64,000 bases of DNA from Paludibaculum fermentans_A (GTDB taxonomy: Bacteria > Acidobacteriota > Terriglobia > Bryobacterales > Bryobacteraceae), in the NCBI RefSeq assembly GCF_051172195.1, contig NZ_JBPJAQ010000001.1, forward strand, positions 2,666,001 to 2,730,000, read 5' to 3'. The position numbers and the translations under genes were made by a program. Shown here piece after piece: positions 1 to 6,812 of this stretch. Each line of letters begins with the position of its first letter. Position 1 is the first letter of the stretch. Under the pieces are notes generated by a model that was not told where the DNA came from, did no database searches, and saw nothing but the letters and a program-made list of their open reading frames with translations.

Positions 1-1
1 T

Positions 2-1606
2 CACCTTGTTGATTTCGCGCAGGGTGGTGACGCCGAGTTTCACCTTCTGGATGGCGGACTCGCGGAGGAAAATCATGCCTTCCTCCTTAGCTTGGCGTTT
101 GATTTCGGTGGCGGGCCGTTTCTCCAGAATCAGTTCACGGATTTTCTCGCTGAGGTCCAGTAGTTCGTGGATGGCGCTGCGGCCGCGGAAGCCGGTGCCG
201 CCGCATTCAAAGCAGCCGTTGCCTTCGTACATGGGCACGTCGCGCCACTGATTCGGATCGAGGCCGCTCTCGACGAGGAAGGCGTCATCGTATTGCACCT
301 GTTTCTTGCAGTGCTCGCAGATGACACGGACGAGGCGCTGGGCCAGGATGCAGTTGAGGGCGGAGACGAAGTTGTAGGCCTCGACGCCCATGTTGAGGAA
401 GCGGCCCAGCACGTCGAGCACGTTATTGGCGTGGACGGTGGTGAACACGAGGTGGCCGGTGAGGGCGGCGTTGATGGCGATCTGGGCGGTTTCCTGGTCG
501 CGGATTTCGCCCACCATCACCTTGTCGGGATCGTGACGCAGGATGCTGCGCAGGCCGCGGGCGAAGGTGAGGCCCTTCTTGTCGTTGACGGGGATCTGGG
601 TGATGCCCTTGAGCTGGTATTCGACCGGGTCCTCGATGGTGATGATCTTGTCTTCGTCGTTCTTGATTTCGCTGAGGGCGGCGTAGAGAGTGGTCGTCTT
701 GCCGGAGCCGGTGGGGCCGGTGACGAGCACCATGCCATAGGGTTCCTTGATGAAGCGGCGAAAGCGGTTGATGTCGGAGTCGGAGAAGCCCACGACGTCG
801 AGGCTGAGCTTGGCGAACTTTTCGCTCATCGACTCTTTGTCGAGGACGCGCAGGACCGCGTCTTCGCCGTGGATGGTCGGCATGATGGAGACGCGGAAGT
901 CGATGAGGCGGCCTTTGTAGCGCACGCGGAAGCGGCCGTCCTGGGGGATGCGGCGTTCCGCGATGTCGAGTTCCGACATGACCTTGATGCGGCTGATGAT
1001 GGTGCTGTGCCAGTCCTTCGCAATGGGCGGCATGGCGTAGTGCAGGACGCCGTCAATGCGGTATTTGATGGCCACTTCCTGGTCGCGGGTCTCGATGTGA
1101 ATATCCGAGGCACGGCGTTCCAGGGCGTTGAAGATGGTGGTGTCCACCAGCTTGATGACGGGCGCGATTTCGCTGTCCTGGGCGGTGAGCTTCTCGATGG
1201 AGAGGGTCTCGTCGGCGTTCTCGTCGTCGCCGACGACATCGAGTGCGAAGCCTTCGGTGATCTCCTCGAGGACGCGCTGGGACTGTTCGGTTTTCTTGAG
1301 CAGGTCAGCGATCTGCGAGAGAGTGGCGACTTTGACGCGCAGCCTCTTTTTGAGGAGGATGGAGAGCTCGTCGATCAGGTTGAGGTGGCGCGGGTCGGCC
1401 AGGGCGATGGCGAGGTTGCCGTCGGAGGCTTCCAGGGGGACGAAGTTATAGCGGAACATCAGGTCGACGGGGATCGACTTGAAGAGATCGTTGTCGATCT
1501 TGGCCGCCTTGAGATCGACGAACTCGCAGCGGTAGCGCAGCGCGAGCTGGCGCGCCTGCTCCGCTTCGCGGGTGGGGTCGATGCTTCTGAGAACGTCTGT
1601 CGCCAT
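2..1606 (-). CDS. GspE/PilB-family secretion or pilus assembly ATPase (3' end cut by window edge)
   Basis: Cytoplasmic hexameric ATPase that powers a type II secretion system or type IV pilus. About 535 residues are visible and the stop lies beyond the left edge; family members are about 560-570 residues, so little is missing. An N-terminal MshEN/T2SSE_N domain occupies roughly residues 1-150. Walker A (GPTGSGKT) is at 297-304, followed by the Asp box, a VGEIRDQET Walker B region, and a C-terminal zinc-binding CxxC...CxxC (CEHC, CFEC). The ATG at 1606 was chosen because it lies 10 bases after the stop of the GspF-like gene. It forms an operon with that gene and a LolA-like gene. A second, complete gspE/gspF pair lies at 20.4-23.3 kb, so this one may serve a pilus (pilB) instead; the sequence seen does not decide. 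Confidence 0.93.
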   Translation of the reverse strand, partial: MATDVLRSIDPTREAEQARQLALRYRCEFVDLKAAKIDNDLFKSIPVDLMFRYNFVPLEASDGNLAIALADPRHLNLIDELSILLKKRLRVKVATLSQIADLLKKTEQSQRVLEEITEGFALDVVGDDENADETLSIEKLTAQDSEIAPVIKLVDTTIFNALERRASDIHIETRDQEVAIKYRIDGVLHYAMPPIAKDWHSTIISRIKVMSELDIAERRIPQDGRFRVRYKGRLIDFRVSIMPTIHGEDAVLRVLDKESMSEKFAKLSLDVVGFSDSDINRFRRFIKEPYGMVLVTGPTGSGKTTTLYAALSEIKNDEDKIITIEDPVEYQLKGITQIPVNDKKGLTFARGLRSILRHDPDKVMVGEIRDQETAQIAINAALTGHLVFTTVHANNVLDVLGRFLNMGVEAYNFVSALNCILAQRLVRVICEHCKKQVQYDDAFLVESGLDPNQWRDVPMYEGNGCFECGGTGFRGRSAIHELLDLSEKIRELILEKRPATEIKRQAKEEGMIFLRESAIQKVKLGVTTLREINKV

Positions 1607-1616
1607 GGGTTTTGCC

Positions 1617-2828
1617 TCAGCCGAAGGTATCTGCGAGCGAGAAGATGGGCAGGTAGAGAGAGACCAGTACGAAGGCCACAAAGCAGCCCATGAAGATCAT
1701 GATTGCCGGTTCGATGAGGGACAACGAGGCCTGCATGCGGGTGTTGACGTCGTCCTCATAGAACTCGGCCACGCTGTTGAGCATGGCGGGCAGGGCGCCG
1801 GTGGATTCGCCCACCTCGATCATGTCGATGGCGAGAGGGGGGACGATGCCGGTGGAGGCCAGGGCTCCGGAGAGGGGCTGGCCTTCCTTAACCATTTTCT
1901 GGGCTTTGGCGAGGGCGCGCCTCAGCAGCGGGCTGCCGACGGACTGGGCGGCCGTCTCCATGCCCTGGACCAGCGGGATGCCGCCGGTGAGGAGGGTGGA
2001 GAGCAGGCGGGCGAGCTGCGCGACCTGGTATTTGCTCCAGATCTCGCCCAGGACTGGAGTGCGCATCTTGACCTTGTCGGACGCGGCCTTACCTTGTTCC
2101 GTCCGCAGGTAGAAGCGGATGCCGACGATGGCCCCGACCACGGCAATGGAGCCGACCACGATATAGTTTTCGGCCGCCGAGCCCACGGCCATCAGGAAGC
2201 GGGTGGGACCAGGCAGTTGGGCGTTGGTGGTGGCGTAAAGCGAAGCGAACCTCGGCACCACGAAGGTGATGAGGAAGATCACCAGTAGAATGACCAGCGT
2301 GATGAGGATGGACGGGTAGAGCAGCGACAGGATGATCTTCTTGCGCACGGCCAGCGCGAGACGCTGATAGTTTACATAGCGTTCCAGCACCTCGCCGAGC
2401 GCGCCGGATTTTTCGCCGGCCATGATGGAGGTGGTGTAGATGGCGGGGAACACCTCCTGGCGCTTGAAGGCGTCGGAGAGCATGGAGCCCTTCTTGACGT
2501 CGTCGCGGATGTCGCGCACGATGGGGCTGAGCTTGGGGTCGGTGAGGCGGTCGCCCAGCAGATCCAGGCACTTCAGGATGGGCAGGCCGGCGCGGAAGAG
2601 CGTGACAAACTGCTGGTTGAAGATGAGGAACTTCTCGACATCGAGTTTCTTTGAACGGCCCCGCAGGCCGGCGGAGAGGCCGCCGAGGGCGGAGCGCGGC
2701 TTGACGGAGTAGACGAGGTAGCCTTGTTGCGCCAGCCGGTCGCGAATTTCCTGTTCGCTGCCGGCCTCCATGACCTGTTGTTTGATTTCGCCGCGCGCGT
2801 CGGCGTATTTGAGGGCAAACTCGGGCAT
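1617..2828 (-). CDS. GspF/PilC-family inner-membrane platform protein
   Basis: Polytopic inner-membrane platform protein that couples the GspE/PilB ATPase to pseudopilus or pilus assembly. It has 403 residues, normal for the family. Two T2SSF domains are visible: the first around residues 65-190 with the conserved GEKSGALGEVLE segment, the second around 270-390 with GESTGALPAMLNSVAEFYE. Hydrophobic membrane segments lie near 170-200, 220-240 and at the C-terminus. A longer reading frame continues upstream to 3206, but that part is antisense-frame noise within the LolA-like gene; the ATG at 2828 begins the recognisable family N-terminus (MPEFALKYAD). It starts 2 bases after the LolA-like stop, so the three genes are probably co-transcribed. 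Confidence 0.92.
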   Translation of the reverse strand: MPEFALKYADARGEIKQQVMEAGSEQEIRDRLAQQGYLVYSVKPRSALGGLSAGLRGRSKKLDVEKFLIFNQQFVTLFRAGLPILKCLDLLGDRLTDPKLSPIVRDIRDDVKKGSMLSDAFKRQEVFPAIYTTSIMAGEKSGALGEVLERYVNYQRLALAVRKKIILSLLYPSILITLVILLVIFLITFVVPRFASLYATTNAQLPGPTRFLMAVGSAAENYIVVGSIAVVGAIVGIRFYLRTEQGKAASDKVKMRTPVLGEIWSKYQVAQLARLLSTLLTGGIPLVQGMETAAQSVGSPLLRRALAKAQKMVKEGQPLSGALASTGIVPPLAIDMIEVGESTGALPAMLNSVAEFYEDDVNTRMQASLSLIEPAIMIFMGCFVAFVLVSLYLPIFSLADTFG

Positions 2829-2830
2829 GG

Positions 2831-3454
2831 CTACTGGTTCGCCTCGACAATCTCCACGCCTTTGGGCGGGGTATAGCGGAACAGGGTGTCGCTGAGCGCG
2901 GGGTTCAGGCGCTCGGCCGTGAACTGGAACTCCATGACGCTGGCGTCGACACCGGTGACGACCAGGCGGCGGATGACGTTCTGGGGGGTGACGGTAAACT
3001 CGACCAGGGTGTAGGGCAGGCGGTCTGTCTTGGCATGGGCGACGATGTTCGCGTCGGCGCCGGTTTCCTTGAACTCGAACTGGCCGAAGTCGCGGCGGAA
3101 GTCGAGCTTGCCCAGCAGGAAGGCGAGCGGGGCGCGGAAGTCGTCCGCATTCTTCAGTTGGCTGCGCTCGGCACGATTCTCGACAGGGGAGTAGAACCAC
3201 AGCCACTTGCCGTCGCTGATGAAGAGTTTGCCGGCGGGGTTGGCGTACTGCCAGCGCATGCGGCCGGGCTTGCGCAGGGACAGGTCGCCGGTTTCGACAC
3301 GAGTGGCGCGGCCCTGGGTCAGGTAGCGCTGCTCAAAGCGGACTTCGAGCGTGGCGGCGCGGTTGTAGCGCTGCTCGACCGACTTCAGCACTTCCTGCAG
3401 GTCACGTCCCGTAGCCAAGGCGCAGGACAACATCAATAGGGAGAACACCCTCAC
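2831..3454 (-). CDS. LolA-like outer-membrane lipoprotein carrier protein
   Basis: Probable periplasmic LolA/LolB-fold protein. LolA carries lipoproteins from the inner to the outer membrane. The mature part shows family hallmarks: an early YNRAATLEVRFEQ segment, GDLSLRKPGRMRWQY, an aspartate-rich turn before a hydrophobic strand (ISDGKWLWFYSP), and a C-terminal RYTPPKGVEI. The GTG at 3454 was chosen because it gives a normal signal peptide (VRVFSLLMLSCALATG) and a 207-residue protein, close to usual LolA length. The upstream ATG at 3550 would add a basic, low-complexity tail. It lies directly in front of the gspF/gspE-like pair, which is not the usual lolA setting (ftsK-lolA). Confidence 0.8.
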   Translation of the reverse strand: MRVFSLLMLSCALATGRDLQEVLKSVEQRYNRAATLEVRFEQRYLTQGRATRVETGDLSLRKPGRMRWQYANPAGKLFISDGKWLWFYSPVENRAERSQLKNADDFRAPLAFLLGKLDFRRDFGQFEFKETGADANIVAHAKTDRLPYTLVEFTVTPQNVIRRLVVTGVDASVMEFQFTAERLNPALSDTLFRYTPPKGVEIVEANQ

Positions 3455-3598
3455 ACAACGGATAGACGCCGCGGACGGCCTAGATGTGCAGGGAAATCGA
3501 GGGGAGCTAGCGGAGGGCAGGCGCCGACTGCCGGGACGGATCCTGTGCATCCTGCTATCCGATTGTGCTGAAAAGGGTTGGGGTGGAATCTAGTAGGA

Positions 3599-3620
3599 CC
3601 TCCCTCCGACTATCGGGAGG
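3599..3620 (-). terminator. weak hairpin downstream of the PEP-CTERM gene
   Basis: CCTCCC (3599-3604) and GGGAGG (3615-3620) can pair around a 10-base loop. It lies between the PEP-CTERM gene and the LolA-like gene, both on the minus strand. No clear U-tract follows, so a factor-dependent or weak terminator is the most that can be claimed. Confidence 0.25.
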
Positions 3621-3665
3621 CCCCCTCATGGCTCGGCCGCGCCGGGCGGCAGCGCCGAGAGCTTG

Positions 3666-4037
3666 CTAGCGCCTGCGGCGCAGGCCAAAAGTCATGGTCA
3701 AACCGAGGCCGAGCAGTCCGAGCGAGGCTGGTTCCGGCACGTCGGTGACGATGGGGAAGATATCGAACGTGGTTGGTTGGGTGGGCGCGTTGAGGTCGCA
3801 ATTGCCGCAGATGGGCGGTGCTTCAGCGGCTTCGAGGGAAGACTCGTCCGCCATCAGGATGACGGCCGGCTCAAATTCCGGCTTGGACAGCATCGATTGA
3901 ACCAACAGACTTTTCGCAACTTGCGGAGCCGGGGGCTCAGTCAGTGCCGCGGCCTGCACCGACGACTCTGACAGGGCCAGGACGCACACGGCCACACAGA
4001 TTGCGAACAACCGGTGTTTGGCGTGGTTTGTGGGCAT
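3666..4037 (-). CDS. PEP-CTERM sorting-domain protein
   Basis: Small exported protein of 123 residues. A hydrophobic signal segment spans residues 9-30. The protein ends in a textbook PEP-CTERM signal: VPEPAS at 100-105, a hydrophobic stretch (LGLLGLGLTMTFGL) and a basic RRRR tail. Such proteins are recognised by exosortase for cell-surface or EPS-associated sorting. A single CGNC pair sits near residues 77-80 in the middle of the mature region. The ATG at 4037 was chosen over 4064 because GGAGG stands just upstream of it. No exosortase gene is in the window. The function of the mature part is unknown. Confidence 0.85.
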   Translation of the reverse strand: MPTNHAKHRLFAICVAVCVLALSESSVQAAALTEPPAPQVAKSLLVQSMLSKPEFEPAVILMADESSLEAAEAPPICGNCDLNAPTQPTTFDIFPIVTDVPEPASLGLLGLGLTMTFGLRRRR

Positions 4038-4171
4038 TTTCCTCCGTACATGGCCATTGGCCAAAGTGTCCTAACAGAGGTAGGACGTAGGACTTACAGA
4101 GTACCCCTTGTCAGACGCGATCGTCAATGAAGAAATTGTAATTATCTGATGACAGTGGAAGTTTCACGAAG

Positions 4172-4822
4172 CTATGGCGAAAGTCGGTCGAGCTGCCAGG
4201 CGGAGGCAACCCGGGTGTAGAGGATGCGGTCGTGGAGGCGGTTGGGCCGGCCCTGCCAAAACTCGAAGGACAGGGGTTGAAGGCGATAGCCGCCCCAATC
4301 GGCGGGCCTGGGGATATCCCCATTTGGATGAAGCACCTGGAGGGATTCGACACTCTGTTCCAGCCAGGCGCGGCCGGGGATGACGCGGCTTTGGGGGGAG
4401 GCGGCGGCCCCGATGCGGGCGAGTGGCGGGCGCAAGGCAAAGTAGTCGTCGGACTCCTGGGGGGAGACGCGCTCGACCGGGCCGGCAATTCTGACTTGGC
4501 GTTCGAGTTCCGCCCAGTAGAATGTCACGGCTGCCTGCGGATTCTGGTGGAGCTCGAGTCCCTTACTGCTGTTGTAGTTGGTGAAGAAGACGAAGCCGCG
4601 TGGATCGAAGCCTTTCAGGAGCACCATGCGGCAACTGGGGATGCCTTCGCGGGTGGCGGTGGCGAGGGCCATGGCATTGGGTTCCTTGAGGTTGCTGGCG
4701 AGGGCCTGGTCGAGCCAGGTGCGAAATTGGGCGAACGGATCGGATAGGACAGTGCGTTCGTCAAGATCCTGGCCGGCGTAGTCGATGCGCAGCCGGGCGA
4801 ATTCGGTGGTGAGGTCAGCCAT
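4172..4822 (-). CDS. pdxH: pyridoxine/pyridoxamine 5'-phosphate oxidase
   Basis: FMN-dependent oxidase making pyridoxal 5'-phosphate from PNP or PMP in vitamin B6 biosynthesis and salvage; cytosolic. It has 216 residues, the usual PdxH length. Family signatures are present: RMVLLKGFDPRGFVFFTNY, SSKGLELHQNPQAAVTFYW, the QVRIAG...V segment, and the C-terminal signature ending FEFWQGRPNRLHDR and W..DRLSP. The start at 4822 (MADLTTEFARLR) overlaps the last 8 bases of the upstream Rsm22-like gene, implying translational coupling. A longer frame upstream lies within that gene and was not used. Confidence 0.95.
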   Translation of the reverse strand: MADLTTEFARLRIDYAGQDLDERTVLSDPFAQFRTWLDQALASNLKEPNAMALATATREGIPSCRMVLLKGFDPRGFVFFTNYNSSKGLELHQNPQAAVTFYWAELERQVRIAGPVERVSPQESDDYFALRPPLARIGAAASPQSRVIPGRAWLEQSVESLQVLHPNGDIPRPADWGGYRLQPLSFEFWQGRPNRLHDRILYTRVASAWQLDRLSP

Positions 4823-5732
4823 TGGGCAGGTTCTCCCAGGGATCGCCCCAGTCCGCTTTGCGGGCCTGTTTCCAATTGAGCTTATCCCTCTTTTTGATGC
4901 GCGCCTGTTGGAGTCCGGTGGATTGAGTGCAGAGAGCGAGCTCGATGAGGTGGGGATGGGTGTCGGGGTGGCGTACAACGCGGGCGGCGGCCGGGGTGGC
5001 GGGTTCTTTCAATACGAGAACATACGAGAACTTCTCGTCCTCGTAGTTGAGGGAGCCGCCTTTGGCGATGCGGTGTTCGCGGGTGCGTTCGACGCGCACG
5101 GCGAAGTGGCACCAGTCTTCGCCAGAGATGGGGCAATCGTTCGGGTGGGGGCAGGGGCCCTGGATATGGGCGCCGGCGGCGAGGAGTTGGGTGCGGGCGG
5201 TTTTGACGATCTCGAAGCCGGGCTTGGTGCCGGGTTCGAGGATGAGCAGGGCGCGTTTGGCAAGCATCCAGGCTTCGGCGATGAGGCGCTGGCGGTCGCG
5301 TTCACTCAACTCATTGAGGGCGTAGCAGATGGTGACGAGATCGTGGGGTTCGAGGGAGGCGGGCAGGCGGCGCAGGTCGGCTTCTATCCAGCGGGCGTCA
5401 ATAAAGTCCTGCCAGCCGGAGTTCTGTTCGACGAGGGTGATGGGGCATTGGGCGAGCCAGGCGGCGGTGCCGGGCCCGGAGCCGAGATCGAGCCAGGATT
5501 CGGGGGCGAAGGGGAGCTCGCGCAGAGCGGCGGAAAGGGCTCCCGAGGTGGCGGGCAGGCGGGTGACGATGTAGGCTGCGCGGGCCACGGCGGAGTCGAG
5601 CCGGGCGGGCAGTCCGGCGCGGTAGGCGGTGGAGAGGGCCTGGGCTGCGGCCGCAAGGTCTGATCCTTTGAAATCAGCGGCTTCGAGCTGAATGGCTTCA
5701 CGCAGAGCTTGAGGAATGCTGGCTGTTAACAT
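4815..5732 (-). CDS. Rsm22-type small-subunit ribosomal methyltransferase-like protein
   Basis: A 305-residue protein of the Rsm22 family (related to mitochondrial ribosome assembly factor METTL17). A SAM-binding motif I (LDLGSGPGTA) is at 81-90. A cysteine-rich segment with Cys194, Cys200 and Cys208 (CPHPNDC...DWCHF) matches the family's conserved metal or Fe-S ligand region. The C-terminal part ends in a basic IKKRDKLNWKQARKADWGD stretch. A role in ribosome assembly or rRNA modification is inferred from the family; bacterial members are little studied. The gene overlaps pdxH by 8 bases and is divergent from the plus-strand gene at 5810. Confidence 0.8.
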   Translation of the reverse strand: MLTASIPQALREAIQLEAADFKGSDLAAAAQALSTAYRAGLPARLDSAVARAAYIVTRLPATSGALSAALRELPFAPESWLDLGSGPGTAAWLAQCPITLVEQNSGWQDFIDARWIEADLRRLPASLEPHDLVTICYALNELSERDRQRLIAEAWMLAKRALLILEPGTKPGFEIVKTARTQLLAAGAHIQGPCPHPNDCPISGEDWCHFAVRVERTREHRIAKGGSLNYEDEKFSYVLVLKEPATPAAARVVRHPDTHPHLIELALCTQSTGLQQARIKKRDKLNWKQARKADWGDPWENLPNG

Positions 5733-5751
5733 GGCTGGGAAAGGGGGTTAC

Positions 5752-5781
5752 TCGACACAAAAGGGTCCGGTTTGCTATGCT
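5752..5781 (+). promoter_or_regulatory. candidate sigma-70-type promoter
   Basis: TCGACA (5752-5757) and TATGCT (5776-5781) are separated by 18 bases, and a TG one base before the -10 gives an extended -10 element. It lies 28 bases before the start of the Tudor-like gene and could also serve the purQLF genes downstream. Confidence 0.4.
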
Positions 5782-5809
5782 ACTATTGTCGAGGTTCCCC
5801 CAACAAACT

Positions 5810-6049
5810 ATGGCAGCTAAACCCGCCTTCGCGACTGGAGCTCAGGTGGAGCACCCCAAGTTCGGTCCCGGCAGCGTCATGACTTGCACAGACCAGCATA
5901 TCGTGATCAAGTTTGACGAGTCGGGCGAACGTAAGTTCGTGCTCGAAATTGCTCTACCCTCCATCAAGAAGATCGACCGCCAGCCGCCCGCCGACAAGAA
6001 GCGCGCGAGCAAGAAAAAGGCCGCCGCTCCCGCGGCCGCCGCGAACTAA
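5810..6049 (+). CDS. small Tudor/SH3-like domain protein with Lys/Ala-rich tail
   Basis: A 79-residue cytosolic protein. Residues 9-50 (GAQVEHPKFGPGSVM...IVIKFDESGERKF) resemble the Tudor-like domain at the C-terminus of UvrD/PcrA helicases, which contacts RNA polymerase in PcrA. The remaining third is Lys/Ala/Pro rich (KKRASKKKAAAPAAAAN), compatible with nucleic-acid contact. The ATG at 5810 was chosen over 5777 because it begins the conserved segment. It is not PurS, although its size and its place just before purQ would invite that call. A role as an RNA polymerase- or DNA-associated accessory is inference only. Confidence 0.65.
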   Translation: MAAKPAFATGAQVEHPKFGPGSVMTCTDQHIVIKFDESGERKFVLEIALPSIKKIDRQPPADKKRASKKKAAAPAAAAN

Positions 6050-6084
6050 CCAACCGCATTAAATTTGCGCTGCCTGCGAGTGGC

Positions 6085-6115
6085 GGCTCTGTTAAGAAGT
6101 CCGAGGCTCTGTTAA
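6085..6115 (+). repeat. 11-bp direct repeat in the purQ leader
   Basis: GGCTCTGTTAA occurs at 6085-6095 and 6105-6115, exactly 20 bases apart (about two helical turns), just ahead of the purQ start at 6133. The spacing suits two protein half-sites on the same DNA face. No known purine-repressor box was recognised. Confidence 0.5.
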
Positions 6116-6132
6116 ACTGAGTTTTCCCTTCG

Positions 6133-6804
6133 ATGAAATTCGGCGTCGTCGTCTTCCCCGGCAGCAATTGTGATCACGACGCCTGGTACGCCGCGAGCCA
6201 CAATCTCGGCCACCAGGCAGAGTATCTGTGGCATAGCGACACAGAGCTTAAGGGATCCGATTGCATCATCCTCCCTGGTGGGTTTTCCTACGGGGACTAT
6301 TTGCGTTGCGGCGCTATCGCAAAATTTTCGCCCATCATGGCCGCTGTGAAGCGGTTTGCGGCCGACGGCGGCCTGGTGATGGGTATCTGTAACGGATTCC
6401 AGATTCTCACCGAGTCGGGGCTGCTGCCCGGCGCCCTGGTCCGCAACCGCGGGCTGAAGTTCATCTGTAAACCGGTACGCCTGGTGCCTGGCACGCTCAA
6501 TTCCCCTTTTACCAACAGCCTGGAACTGAACAAAGAAGTCACCTTCCCCATCGCGCATGGAGAGGGCTGCTTCACTGCCGACGCACGCACGCTGGACGAG
6601 TTGGAAGCCGAAGACCGCGTCGCCTTCCGTTACGTTGAGAATCCCAACGGATCCCAGCGGGACATCGCCGGCATCCTGAACGCGCAACGCAATGTTCTGG
6701 GCCTAATGCCCCACCCTGAACGGGCTACGGAAACGCTGATGGGTTCGACGGACGGACTCGGCGTATTCCACTCCCTAGTCAACGCCTTCGCCACTCACAA
6801 ATAA
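6133..6804 (+). CDS. purQ: phosphoribosylformylglycinamidine synthase, glutaminase subunit PurQ
   Basis: Class I glutamine amidotransferase that supplies ammonia to PurL in the fourth step of purine biosynthesis (FGAR to FGAM). It has 223 residues, the standard length. The catalytic triad is visible: Cys86 in GICNGFQ, and His194 and Glu196 in MPHPERA. The oxyanion region LPGGFSYGDYLRCGA is intact. It is followed 8 bases later by purL. The third subunit of this small-PurL type of enzyme, PurS, is not next to it and must be encoded elsewhere. Confidence 0.97.
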   Translation: MKFGVVVFPGSNCDHDAWYAASHNLGHQAEYLWHSDTELKGSDCIILPGGFSYGDYLRCGAIAKFSPIMAAVKRFAADGGLVMGICNGFQILTESGLLPGALVRNRGLKFICKPVRLVPGTLNSPFTNSLELNKEVTFPIAHGEGCFTADARTLDELEAEDRVAFRYVENPNGSQRDIAGILNAQRNVLGLMPHPERATETLMGSTDGLGVFHSLVNAFATHK

Positions 6805-6812
6805 CTACTCCA

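Noticed and set aside
167..1693. 508-residue plus-strand open frame
   Set aside because: Antisense to the GspE/PilB gene; its sequence is Asp/Val/Gly-biased with no family match, a shadow of high-GC codon structure.
5810..6049. purS
   Set aside because: Right size and position, but the sequence follows the UvrD/PcrA Tudor-like pattern and lacks PurS features.
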